Source of the DNA: Cycloclasticus sp. symbiont of Poecilosclerida sp. M
GTDB taxonomy: Bacteria > Pseudomonadota > Gammaproteobacteria > Methylococcales > Cycloclasticaceae
Direction: 5' to 3'
Assembly: GCA_002101225.1 (NCBI GenBank)
Contig: LWTN01000239.1
Span: 1 to 53,720 of the forward strand
Length of the DNA: 53,720 bases
Shown here piece by piece: positions 44,222 to 53,720 of this stretch; positions within the stretch are counted from its first letter, which is position 1; every line of letters starts with the position of its first letter. The notes under the pieces were generated by a model. It worked only from the letters and a program-made list of their open reading frames with translations, did no database searches and was not told the DNA's origin. The position numbers and the translations under genes were made by a program.

Positions 44222-45970
44222 ATGAATCGCCGCGAATTTAACCGCTTATTAGTCGCTGGCGCGGTAGCTGGCATTATTCCTAAAACTGGTTTCGCGCTTT
44301 CTCAGGTCAAACCTAACTACAACATTCCTCAAAAAGGCAACGCACGACTGCTCCATATTACAGATTGCCACGCACAGCTCAACCCTGTGTATTTTAGAGA
44401 GCCCGACGTCAATTTAGGTTTCCATAAGGCGCTTGGACGGACGCCTCATATCGTTGGCGAAGCTTTTTTAAAGAAAAACAATCTATCTAAAAATTCGCTA
44501 GAAGCTCACGCTTTTACCTACCTAAACTTTAACTCTGCTGCAAAAGAGTATGGAAAAGTTGGCGGGTTTTCCCACTTAAGCACGCTAGTTAAAAAACTAC
44601 GCGGATTAGCGGGTGGCGAAAACAATTCATTATTGCTCGATGGGGGCGATACTTGGCAGGGCTCTGCAACCGCGTACTGGTCACGCGGAAAAGATATGGT
44701 TCAAGCGGCCAACCTATTGGGGGTTGATATCATGACCGGCCATTGGGAGTTTACATATCAGGACGAGGAAGTGTTTTCCAATATAGATGATTTTGAGGGT
44801 GAATTTTTAGCACAAAATATAAAACTGACGGAAGACGCCTTATTTGAAGGCAAACAAACACACGACGAAGATACAGGTCACGTCTTTAAACCCTACATAA
44901 TTCGCGAAATTAATGGACAACGCTTAGCCATAATTGGCCAAGCCTTCCCTTACACACCGGTTGCCAATCCAAAACGATTTATTCCCGATTGGACATTCGG
45001 CATTCGCAACCAAGATTTACAAGAATTAATTAACGCCATTAAAGTTGATGAGAAACCAGCTGCCATTATTCTACTTTCGCATAACGGCATGGACGTCGAT
45101 TTAAAACTTGCATCTGTTGTCACGGGCATCGACTTTATCTTGGGTGGCCACACACACGATGGTGTTCCTACGCCCGTATCTGTTAAAAATAGCCTCGGTA
45201 CAACGATCGTCACAAATGCCGGATCCAATGGTAAATTTTTAGGTGTATTAGATTTGAATTTGCAAGATGGCGGACTTAAAGGTTATGAATATCGGCTACT
45301 CCCTGTTTTCTCAAACTTCATTGAACCCGATAAACAGATGAACGCGTTAATTGATGAAATACGCAAACCGCACTTAGACGCACTCCAAGAAGAATTGACC
45401 GTGACCGAGACACTGCTCTACAGACGTGGCAACTTCAACGGCACATTCGACCAGCTGATTTGTGATGCACTACGCCACGAGCTCAATGCGCAAATTGCTC
45501 TATCCCCAGGTTTTAGATGGGGTACGACCGTTCTTCCTGGTGAGGCCGTTACCTTTGAAAACGTCATGGATCAAACCTGCATTACCTATCCAGAAACATA
45601 CGCTCGAGATATGCTCGGTAAAGAAATCAAGGCTATTTTAGAAGACGTTGCAGACAACCTATTCCACCCAGACCCATTTTATCAACAAGGCGGCGATATG
45701 GTGCGCGTCGGTGGCATGAACTACATCTGCGACCCTATGGCAAAACCGGGTAACCGCATTTCTAATATGACACTCGACTCGGATAAGGCAATTATGCCCA
45801 ATAAAACTTACAAAGTTTCTGGCTGGGCAACGGTCGGTTCGAAAGCGCCTGGAAAACCTATTTGGGACGTCGTGGCATCTTACCTTCGAAGCCAAAAAAC
45901 AATCAATATCAGCCACCTCAATTCGCCTGTTTTAAAAAATATCGATAATAACCCTGGCATAGTTCTTTAG
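44222..45970 (+). CDS. soxB: SoxB sulfate thiohydrolase
   Basis: SoxB hydrolyses the terminal sulfone from SoxY-bound intermediate to release sulfate, using two Mn ions. The 582-residue protein has a Tat signal (NRREFNRLLVAGAVAGIIP) and a metallophosphatase domain: LLHITDCHAQLNPVYFRE, LLDGGDTWQGSATAYWSRG, MTGHWEFTYQ, AIILLSHNGMDVDLK and ILGGHTHDGVPTP. A 5'-nucleotidase-like C-domain follows. The TGDVALTG-type loop and the QGGDMVRVGGM segment are typical. It closes the operon; a possible terminator hairpin lies at 46031-46047. Confidence 0.96.
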   Translation: MNRREFNRLLVAGAVAGIIPKTGFALSQVKPNYNIPQKGNARLLHITDCHAQLNPVYFREPDVNLGFHKALGRTPHIVGEAFLKKNNLSKNSLEAHAFTYLNFNSAAKEYGKVGGFSHLSTLVKKLRGLAGGENNSLLLDGGDTWQGSATAYWSRGKDMVQAANLLGVDIMTGHWEFTYQDEEVFSNIDDFEGEFLAQNIKLTEDALFEGKQTHDEDTGHVFKPYIIREINGQRLAIIGQAFPYTPVANPKRFIPDWTFGIRNQDLQELINAIKVDEKPAAIILLSHNGMDVDLKLASVVTGIDFILGGHTHDGVPTPVSVKNSLGTTIVTNAGSNGKFLGVLDLNLQDGGLKGYEYRLLPVFSNFIEPDKQMNALIDEIRKPHLDALQEELTVTETLLYRRGNFNGTFDQLICDALRHELNAQIALSPGFRWGTTVLPGEAVTFENVMDQTCITYPETYARDMLGKEIKAILEDVADNLFHPDPFYQQGGDMVRVGGMNYICDPMAKPGNRISNMTLDSDKAIMPNKTYKVSGWATVGSKAPGKPIWDVVASYLRSQKTINISHLNSPVLKNIDNNPGIVL

Positions 45971-46030
45971 ATATTTATAAAAACCTCGCACACCTTTCTG
46001 TTCTGCTCTAAACCCCTCCTAGAATAATAT

Positions 46031-46047
46031 AAACGTTTCTAACGTTT
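46031..46047 (+). terminator. Weak hairpin after soxB
   Basis: AAACGTT and AACGTTT form a 7-bp stem with a 3-base loop, followed by TACCCCCC rather than Ts. It is AT-rich, so it is a weak candidate. Confidence 0.3.
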
Positions 46048-46158
46048 TACCCCCCACAACAACCTTGTAAATAGGGGCAATAGTGCTATTATTCCGAACA
46101 TAAAATAATTGACTTATTAGTGCTAAAAATTGCCTTCTTTTAGAGAAAGGTTCTTACC

Positions 46159-46235
46159 GCCTCGGTAGCTCAGCTGGATAGAGCGCACCCCTCCTAAGGG
46201 TGAAGTCGCAGGTTCGAATCCTGCTCGGGGCACCA
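46159..46235 (+). tRNA. tRNA-Arg (anticodon CCU)
   Basis: The 77 bases fold as a complete cloverleaf. The acceptor arm GCCTCGG pairs with TCGGGGC (two G-U pairs), then discriminator A and encoded CCA. The anticodon stem CACCC/GGGTG encloses the loop CTCCTAA, with anticodon CCT (CCU in RNA) reading AGG. The T arm GCAGG-TTCGAAT-CCTGC is perfect. It lies between soxB and sucA. tRNA genes are common integration sites, but I see no repeat of its 3' end elsewhere in the window. Confidence 0.97.
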
Positions 46236-46295
46236 TTAAAATGCTTTTATCTCATTAATTTAGTTGTTAAAAATAATACATTTTGGAACCGGTAA

Positions 46296-49115
46296 ATGAA
46301 CAACCTACTGCAGTTATTTAAAAGCTCATCTGCGTTTAACGGATCAAACGCTAACTTTGTCGAAGAAATGTACGAACAGTACCTTAACGACCCCGATTCG
46401 GTCAGTGAACAATGGCGTCAACAATTTAACGCCATTCGTGAAAGCTCAGAAACTGTTGATATACCCCACTCATCTATAAAAAAACACTTTTCCGATCTGG
46501 CAAAAGCTCCAACGGGCGTTCGAGTCATTCAGGCGGGGGACACCGCAGCTCAATTAGCTAAGCAAGCTGCTGTTTCACGACTAATGAATGCCTACCGCAT
46601 CAACGGCCATAAAGACGCTAAAGTCAACCCGCTTAATTTTACGGCTAAAGAAGCGATTCCTGAATTAAATATCGCGTTTCATGGCTTGAGCGAACTCGAC
46701 CTAAACACCCTGTTTGATACGGGCACCTTACACAACACGCCTAAACAGCTGGCTCTAAAAGACATTATTCCCATACTCGAAGAGACCTATTGCAGCAGTA
46801 TCGGTGTTGAGTATATGCACATTTCGAACACTGAAATGCGCTCATGGGTACGCCGCCGCATGGAAGGACCGCGCGGGCACCTCAACCTTGACGCTGAACA
46901 AAAACAGTGGCTGCTAAAGCTTCTTACTGCGGCTGAAGGCATTGAGAACCACTTACACAGAACCTATGTAGGCCAAAAGCGTTTCTCCTTAGAGGGTGGT
47001 GAAAGTTTAATCCCTATGCTCGACGAAATGCTACAGCGCTTTGGCGAACACGGCGTTAAGGAAACGGTTATTGGCATGGCGCATCGTGGCCGCTTGAACG
47101 TGTTAGTAAACATTTTTGGTAAAAACCCTTCGATTCTTTTTGAAGAATTTGAAGGCAAACGTTCAGCTTCACCCACTAAAAATGGCTCCGGTGACGTTAA
47201 GTACCATATGGGTTTCTCATCCGATATCGCAACACCCAGTGGTGAAATGCACATAGCCCTCGCCTTTAACCCGTCCCACCTCGAGATCATTAATCCTGTT
47301 GTCGAAGGATCCGTTCGTGCGCGACAAGATAGACGTGGCGTTAATAAAGAAGATGAGGTTGTTGCCATTCAAATTCACGGTGATTCCGCATTTTCCGGTC
47401 AAGGCGTGGTAATGGAAACGTTACAAATGTCGCAAACACGGGGTTATGGCACGGGTGGCACGATACACATTGTTATTAATAACCAAGTGGGGTTTACCAC
47501 CAGTAACCCTGCGGATACCCGCTCGACGCCCTACTGTACTGATGTTGCAAAAATGCTCGAGACGCCTATTTTGCATGTTAACGGCGATGACCCTGAGGCC
47601 GTTCTTTTTGCTTCACAACTTGTTGTTGATTTTAGAAAAGAATTTAAGCAAGACATCGTACTCGACATGGTTTGTTATAGGCGTCGTGGACACAACGAAG
47701 CGGATGAGCCGGCTGTTACCCAACCGCTTATGTACCAAACTATTCGTTCGCTTTCAACCACACGAAAAATCTATGCAGACCGTTTAGTTAATGAAGGAAC
47801 AATTAAAAGCAATATGCCTACTGAATTAGAAAAAGGCTATCGCTCATCGCTCGAACAAGGCGAGATTGTTTCTCGTCCAATACTTGAACACAAAGTAAAC
47901 CCATTCGTCGCAAAATGGGATGCCTTCTTAAGCAGCAAGTGGGATGACGCTTGCGACACAACTGTGCCTGCTAAAGAGTTCCATGAAATCTCTTCATTAA
48001 TGCTCGAATTACCGCCCGAGTTTGCCGTGCAAGCACGGGTCGAAAAACTACTTGAAAGCAGAAATAAAATGTCCGTTGGTGCCCAGCCTATTGATTGGGG
48101 CTACGCCGAAAATATGGCATACGGTACGTTATTAGCAAAAGGTCGAGATATCCGGTTAACGGGCCAAGACGTTGGCCGCGGTACATTTTTTCACCGCCAC
48201 GCCGTTTTACACAATACCCATAATGGTGAAACCTATATTCCTCTTAGGCACTTATTCCTAGAGCAAGGAACCTTTTCACTGTATGACTCATTCTTGTCCG
48301 AAGAAGCCGTGCTCGGCTTTGAATATGGTTATGCTACAACCGAACCCGATGACTTAGTTATTTGGGAAGCACAATTCGGCGATTTTGCTAATGGTGCGCA
48401 GGTTTTAGTCGATCAATTTATTAGTTCTGGTGAAACAAAATGGGGACGCCTATGTGGCCTCGTTATGTTGCTACCTCATGGATATGAAGGGCAAGGTCCT
48501 GAGCACTCATCGGCTCGTTTAGAACGCTACCTACAGCTTTGTGCAGAACACAACATGCAAGTCTGTGTGCCCTCTACACCTGCGCAAATATTCCATTTAT
48601 TGCGACGCCAAGCTTTGAGTTATTTCCGTAAGCCACTGATTGTTATGAGTCCAAAAAGCTTGCTTCGTCACAAATTAGCTACCTCAACGCTTGAAGAGTT
48701 AACAGAAGGATCATTCCAACCCTTAATTCAAGAAATAGACGAACTCGACACGAAGAAAATTACACGTATGGTCGTCTGCTCTGGCAAGGTCTACTACGAC
48801 TTACTGGAGAAGCGACGCGCTGATGAGTTGGAAAATGTCGTTATTTTAAGGGCAGAACAACTTTACCCCTTTCCGATTGAAGAACTTGAGAAAAGTTTTA
48901 AGCGTTACCCAAAGTTAAAACAACTCGTCTGGTGTCAAGAAGAGCCCATGAACCAAGGTGCTTGGTACCAAATTAGGCACAGGTTCTTTGACCTCATCAG
49001 CACAAAATTAGAACTAAAATATGCAGGCCGACATATGTCAGCGTCACCCGCTGTCGGACAATTTAGCTTACACGTCGAGCAACAACAAACACTTATCCAA
49101 GAAGCACTTTATTAA
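46296..49115 (+). CDS. sucA: 2-oxoglutarate dehydrogenase E1 component SucA
   Basis: SucA decarboxylates 2-oxoglutarate with thiamine diphosphate, loading the succinyl group on the E2 lipoyl arm. The 939-residue protein shows the N-terminal FVEEMYEQYLNDPDSVSEQW, ThDP-domain start (GMAHRGRLNVLVNIFGK), HLGFSSD-like block (YHMGFSSDIATP), FNPSHLEIINPVVEGSVRAR, DSAFSGQGVVMETLQ and the C-terminal VFCQEEPMNQGAW-type motif (WCQEEPMNQGAW). It is first in sucA-sucB-lpd-fum; sucCD and sdh are outside the window. GGAACCGGTAA precedes the ATG. Confidence 0.97.
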   Translation: MNNLLQLFKSSSAFNGSNANFVEEMYEQYLNDPDSVSEQWRQQFNAIRESSETVDIPHSSIKKHFSDLAKAPTGVRVIQAGDTAAQLAKQAAVSRLMNAYRINGHKDAKVNPLNFTAKEAIPELNIAFHGLSELDLNTLFDTGTLHNTPKQLALKDIIPILEETYCSSIGVEYMHISNTEMRSWVRRRMEGPRGHLNLDAEQKQWLLKLLTAAEGIENHLHRTYVGQKRFSLEGGESLIPMLDEMLQRFGEHGVKETVIGMAHRGRLNVLVNIFGKNPSILFEEFEGKRSASPTKNGSGDVKYHMGFSSDIATPSGEMHIALAFNPSHLEIINPVVEGSVRARQDRRGVNKEDEVVAIQIHGDSAFSGQGVVMETLQMSQTRGYGTGGTIHIVINNQVGFTTSNPADTRSTPYCTDVAKMLETPILHVNGDDPEAVLFASQLVVDFRKEFKQDIVLDMVCYRRRGHNEADEPAVTQPLMYQTIRSLSTTRKIYADRLVNEGTIKSNMPTELEKGYRSSLEQGEIVSRPILEHKVNPFVAKWDAFLSSKWDDACDTTVPAKEFHEISSLMLELPPEFAVQARVEKLLESRNKMSVGAQPIDWGYAENMAYGTLLAKGRDIRLTGQDVGRGTFFHRHAVLHNTHNGETYIPLRHLFLEQGTFSLYDSFLSEEAVLGFEYGYATTEPDDLVIWEAQFGDFANGAQVLVDQFISSGETKWGRLCGLVMLLPHGYEGQGPEHSSARLERYLQLCAEHNMQVCVPSTPAQIFHLLRRQALSYFRKPLIVMSPKSLLRHKLATSTLEELTEGSFQPLIQEIDELDTKKITRMVVCSGKVYYDLLEKRRADELENVVILRAEQLYPFPIEELEKSFKRYPKLKQLVWCQEEPMNQGAWYQIRHRFFDLISTKLELKYAGRHMSASPAVGQFSLHVEQQQTLIQEALY

Positions 49116-49140
49116 CATCGTTTTTTAATAGGAATTAACC

Positions 49141-50382
49141 ATGAGCATAGAAGTAGTCGTACCCAGTCTCCCAGAATCTGTTGCAGATGCCACTTTAGTC
49201 ACATGGCATAAGAAAGCCGGCGACACCATTTTGAAAGATGAAAATCTTGTAGACCTTGAAACAGACAAAGTTGTATTGGAAGTGCCTGCCTTAACAAACG
49301 GCGTTTTAGCTGAAATTATAGAAGCTGAAGGGGCAACCGTTCTTAGCGGCCAATTAATTGGACGCATAGAGCCTGGAGCCGTAACGGCAACAGCGCCAGC
49401 CGCTGAGCCTCCTAAAGCTGCCGCAACCACACTCCCAACCGAGAAAAACTCTGGGTCAACCGCTGCATTAAGCCCAGCGGTTAGAAAACTCGTAGCGGAA
49501 CATGGCCTAAACCCAAGCGCCATTACTGCATCAGGTAAGGGTGGCAGAATCACTAAAACTGATATATTAACTCACCTTAAGTCTCAAGCGTCTGACACAG
49601 CGGTACCTAGCGCTGCGCCTATTGCTAGCGCGCCTACTAAGGCTTCACCTGCCACGCCTATGCCTACTCTTCCATCAAGCGATAGAGCTGAACAACGCGT
49701 GCCAATGACTCGGTTGCGCGCAAAAGTTGCGGAAAGACTTATTCAAGCGCAGCAAAATACCGCCATGCTGACGACCTTTAACGAGGTCAACATGCAACCT
49801 ATCATGGATATCCGTAATAGATATAAAGATAAATTCACCAAAACGCATAATACTAAATTAGGCTTCATGTCATTTTTTGTAAAAGCGGCGGTTGAGTCCT
49901 TAAAGCTATTCCCTGCGGTTAACGCCTCTGTAGATGAACAAGATATTATCTATCACGGTTATTACGATATTGGCATCGCGGTATCTTCTCCGCGTGGGTT
50001 AGTCGTTCCTGTCTTAAGAGACGCGGATCTAAAGAACTTTGCAGCTATTGAAAGCGGCATTACAGAATTTGGTGGGAAAGCGCGTGAAGGAAACCTAAGT
50101 TTTGACGATCTATCCGGTGGTACTTTCACCATTACGAATGGCGGAATTTTTGGATCAATGATGTCCACTCCGATTCTGAACCCACCACAAAGCGCAATTC
50201 TTGGTATGCACGCCATTAACAAACGTGTTGTCGTTGAAAATGATGAGATGATTATACGCCCCATGATGTACTTGGCGCTTTCCTATGACCATAGAATTAT
50301 TGATGGCAAAGAGGCTGTATCATTTCTAGTCACGATTAAAGATTTCTTGGAAGATCCCGCAAGACTCTTGCTAAACGTATAA
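49141..50382 (+). CDS. sucB: Dihydrolipoyl succinyltransferase E2 SucB
   Basis: SucB transfers the succinyl group to CoA and forms the core of the complex. The 413-residue protein has one lipoyl domain with K43 in [10 protein letters not shown], an Ala/Pro-rich linker, a peripheral-subunit-binding domain ([18 protein letters not shown]) and the catalytic domain ending [13 protein letters not shown] (His catalytic). It is 25 bases after sucA. E1, E2 and E3 together make the full complex. Confidence 0.97.
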   Translation: MSIEVVVPSLPESVADATLVTWHKKAGDTILKDENLVDLETDKVVLEVPALTNGVLAEIIEAEGATVLSGQLIGRIEPGAVTATAPAAEPPKAAATTLPTEKNSGSTAALSPAVRKLVAEHGLNPSAITASGKGGRITKTDILTHLKSQASDTAVPSAAPIASAPTKASPATPMPTLPSSDRAEQRVPMTRLRAKVAERLIQAQQNTAMLTTFNEVNMQPIMDIRNRYKDKFTKTHNTKLGFMSFFVKAAVESLKLFPAVNASVDEQDIIYHGYYDIGIAVSSPRGLVVPVLRDADLKNFAAIESGITEFGGKAREGNLSFDDLSGGTFTITNGGIFGSMMSTPILNPPQSAILGMHAINKRVVVENDEMIIRPMMYLALSYDHRIIDGKEAVSFLVTIKDFLEDPARLLLNV

Positions 50383-51825
<1,443 letters not shown>

Positions 51826-51845
51826 AAAAACCTTCAGCCACAATC

Positions 51846-53369
51846 ATGACTATCATAAAACAAGACGATTTTGTTGAAAGCGTAGCCGCAGCTTTTCAAT
51901 TTATTTCTTACTACCACCCAAAAGACTATATTCAAGCGCTTGGTAAAGCTTATGAGCTTGAAGAATCGCCCGCCGCAAAAGATGCAATGGCACAAATTCT
52001 TCTTAACTCACGCATGTGCGCTATGGATCACCGCCCTATTTGTCAAGATACCGGCATTGCTAACCTATTCCTAGAAGTTGGAATGGACGTGCAATGGGAC
52101 GCAAACATGAGCGTTGAAGACATGTGTAATGAAGGCGTTAGGCAGGCCTACAATCACCCTGATAATGTACTCCGTGCTTCAATCGTCGCGGACCCATTGG
52201 GTGCACGAAAAAACACCGGTGATAATACGCCTGCCGCTGTCCATACTCGCATTGTTCCAGGAAACACTGTTAGCGTGCACGTCGCAGCGAAAGGCGGTGG
52301 CTCAGAAAATAAATCAAAGTTCGTCATGCTAAACCCCAGCGATAGCTTAGTAGATTGGGTTCTTAAAACGGTGCCAACGATGGGCGCAGGTTGGTGTCCA
52401 CCAGGGATTTTAGGTATTGGGGTTGGCGGCACTGCAGAAATGGCCATGAAGCTCGCCAAAGAATCACTCATGCAACATATTGATATTCAAGAACTAAAAG
52501 ACCGTGGCCCAGCGGATCGCGCTGAGGAACTACGCCTAGAACTATTCGAAAAAGTAAATGCCTTGGGTATTGGCGCGCAAGGACTGGGTGGGCTTACCAC
52601 TGTTTTGGATGTAAAAATCAATCATATGCCTACCCATGCAGCCTCACTACCGATTGCGATGATTCCAAACTGTGCCGCCACGCGCCACGCACACTTTGTG
52701 CTAGATGGTTCCGGACCCTCATTTATCGAACCGCCAAAGCTTGAAGATTGGCCCGATGTTGCTTGGGCACCCGGTGCGCAAACAAAACACGTTAACCTCG
52801 ATACGGTTACCGAAGAAGAAGCACAAGCTTGGCAGCCCGGTGATCGTTTATTGCTCAGCGGACATATGTTAACGGGACGCGATGCGGCCCATAAACGCAT
52901 TGCCGATATGTTTGCCAAAGGCGAAAGTCTACCTGATGGTGTGGACTTCAAAAATCGTTTTATTTACTACGTAGGCCCAGTTGACCCCGTTGAGGGTGAA
53001 GTTGTGGGCCCTGCTGGCCCTACAACTGCGACCCGTATGGATAAATTCACCGAAATGATGCTTGATAAAACAGGCCTTCTCGGCATGATTGGCAAAGCCG
53101 AACGCGGACCCGCTGGAATCGAGGCCATTAAAAAACATAAAGCGAGCTATTTAATGGCCGTCGGCGGCGCCGCTTATTTAGTTTCAAAAGCCATTAAAGA
53201 ATCAAAAGTCATCGCCTTTGAAGATTTAGGTATGGAAGCGATACGAGAGTTTTATGTAGAGGATATGCCGGTAACCGTGGCCGTCGATTCAAAAGGTGAA
53301 TCTGTCCATAAAACAGGCCCTGCCCTATGGCAGTCTAAGATCGCTGGAATCCCCATTGTTACCGAATAA
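51846..53369 (+). CDS. Class I fumarate hydratase (Fe-S, FumA-type)
   Basis: This 507-residue iron-sulfur fumarase hydrates fumarate to malate. The N-terminal alpha domain carries MDHRPICQDTGIANLFLEVG with the first cluster cysteine, and GGSENKSKFVML and WCPPGILGIGVGGTAE motifs. The C-terminal beta domain begins near KHVNLDT and holds GHMLTGRDAAHKRIAD and VGPAGPTTATRMDKF. A single chain of 507 residues has both halves fused, as in FumA/FumB. It lies 20 bases after lpd and ends 28 bases before the IS30 element at 53398. Confidence 0.93.
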   Translation: MTIIKQDDFVESVAAAFQFISYYHPKDYIQALGKAYELEESPAAKDAMAQILLNSRMCAMDHRPICQDTGIANLFLEVGMDVQWDANMSVEDMCNEGVRQAYNHPDNVLRASIVADPLGARKNTGDNTPAAVHTRIVPGNTVSVHVAAKGGGSENKSKFVMLNPSDSLVDWVLKTVPTMGAGWCPPGILGIGVGGTAEMAMKLAKESLMQHIDIQELKDRGPADRAEELRLELFEKVNALGIGAQGLGGLTTVLDVKINHMPTHAASLPIAMIPNCAATRHAHFVLDGSGPSFIEPPKLEDWPDVAWAPGAQTKHVNLDTVTEEEAQAWQPGDRLLLSGHMLTGRDAAHKRIADMFAKGESLPDGVDFKNRFIYYVGPVDPVEGEVVGPAGPTTATRMDKFTEMMLDKTGLLGMIGKAERGPAGIEAIKKHKASYLMAVGGAAYLVSKAIKESKVIAFEDLGMEAIREFYVEDMPVTVAVDSKGESVHKTGPALWQSKIAGIPIVTE

Positions 53370-53397
53370 TTAAGATTTACGCGTTTTAAACTTCGGC

Positions 53398-53422
53398 GAA
53401 TTCAACCCATAAGTGCAACACT
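53398..53422. repeat. IS30 terminal inverted repeat (left end of right copy)
   Basis: The sequence reads GAATTCA, ACC, CATAAGTGCAACACT from the outside inward. It contains the transposase stop codon (TGA at 53402-53404 on the minus strand). It is the partner of the repeat at 100-124. Confidence 0.85.
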
Positions 53423-53720
53423 TCCATTTAAAAAATAGTCTTCACCAGTCATCTTAGCAAAAACCTCAAATGGAGTCTTATACTCCAAACATTTCCTAGG
53501 TCTATTATTCATTAAATCCGTCGCCCTAAATGCTTCTTTTTCACTCACACTATCCAAAGCCATTTGCTTAGGGAAGAATTGCCTTAACAAACCATTATGG
53601 TTTTCGTTTAAGCCACGCTCCCAGCTATGATATGGTTTAGCAAAGTAGGTGTTACAGTCTAATGTCTCAGCTAATTCATCATGCCAACTAAACTCTCTAC
53701 CATTATCAAAGGTTAAAGTT
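53402..53720 (-). CDS. IS30-family transposase, C-terminal part (runs off window)
   Basis: About 105 codons are visible and the start is beyond the window. The DDE catalytic domain shows LTFDNGREFSWHDELAETL with the second acidic residue, then FAKPYHSWERGLNENHNG with the final catalytic Glu. RPRKCLEYKTPFEVF is the IS30 C-terminal signature. It catalyses transposition of the element. The N-terminal start of a like transposase is at the left edge (1-37). Confidence 0.93.
   Translation of the reverse strand, partial: TLTFDNGREFSWHDELAETLDCNTYFAKPYHSWERGLNENHNGLLRQFFPKQMALDSVSEKEAFRATDLMNNRPRKCLEYKTPFEVFAKMTGEDYFLNGSVALMG

Larger units (their letters stand above)
53398..53720 (-). mobile_element. 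IS30-family insertion sequence, left end (partial)
   Basis: The element begins at its terminal repeat (53398-53422), 28 bases past the fumarase stop, and runs off the right edge. Its transposase reads on the minus strand, the same orientation as the copy at 1-124. The repeat matches that of the left copy at 22 of 25 bases. A full IS30-type element would be about 1.1 kb. Target duplication cannot be checked because the other end is outside. Confidence 0.88.

Noticed and set aside
46159-46235. tRNA-Arg as an integration site for a genomic island
   Set aside because: I looked for a copy of the tRNA 3' end downstream and for an integrase gene; neither is visible in the window.
46964-47368. 134-codon open frame antisense to sucA
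   Set aside because: It lies entirely inside the conserved sucA catalytic domain and has no homologous features.

Overview
The window reads as a stretch of gammaproteobacterial chromosome of moderate, slightly AT-rich composition. The evidence is the block yceD-rpmF / fabH-fabD-fabG-acpP-fabF-pabC-mltG-tmk-holB-pilZ-tatD, the dapC-dapD-yffB-dapE run, asd-fimV, and a sucA-sucB-lpd operon. A complete Sox thiosulfate-oxidation operon (soxCDXYZAKB), together with 2-oxoglutarate dehydrogenase, glutathione reductase and fimV, suggests an aerobic, probably marine, sulfur-oxidising heterotroph or mixotroph. A relative of the Thiotrichales/Piscirickettsiaceae is plausible, but that is inference from gene content only.

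Layout. 1-124 is the end of an IS30-family element, which truncates a glycosyltransferase (125-633). 642-4379 holds ispG, a cold-shock gene, mazG and a fused SpmA-SpmB membrane protein. 4426-8886 holds a phosphopantetheinyl transferase, an unusual acyltransferase/alpha-beta hydrolase fusion, and mtaB. 8887-9376 is non-coding with a long hairpin and is followed by a cysZ-like gene broken by one in-frame TAA. 10110-21452 (minus strand) is the fatty-acid, folate, thymidylate and replication cluster. 21500-25821 holds maf, gloA, a lytic transglycosylase, a two-gene ABC exporter and a small sugar-nucleotide-transferase-like gene. 25913-29441 is the lysine/diaminopimelate operon, followed by gor. 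30818-31951 is an accessory patch with a hairpin and a frameshifted AbaSI/PvuRts1I-type restriction endonuclease. 32006-37123 is housekeeping (DUF1244, zapE, yciB, bolA, a PpiC lipoprotein, adk, asd). 37199-45970 is fimV followed by the Sox operon. 46159-53369 is tRNA-Arg(CCU) and sucA-sucB-lpd-fumarase. 53398-53720 is the opposite end of an IS30 element in the same orientation as the one at the left edge, so the window is bounded by copies of one repeat and is probably a whole assembly contig.

How the parts work together. The fab genes and ACP make acyl chains; the PPTase can activate carrier proteins, and the fused acyltransferase/hydrolase next to it probably acts on lipids. The Sox proteins are periplasmic (Tat and Sec signals are visible): SoxXA with SoxK loads thiosulfate on SoxYZ, SoxB releases sulfate and SoxCD oxidises the sulfane sulfur. 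Electrons go to c-type cytochromes while the suc/fum operon runs the oxidative TCA cycle.

The most interesting items are the broken AbaSI-like type IV restriction gene, the acyltransferase-hydrolase fusion, the single-nonsense cysZ, the acpP leader and terminator arrangement, the missing plsX, and the IS30 ends that frame the window.
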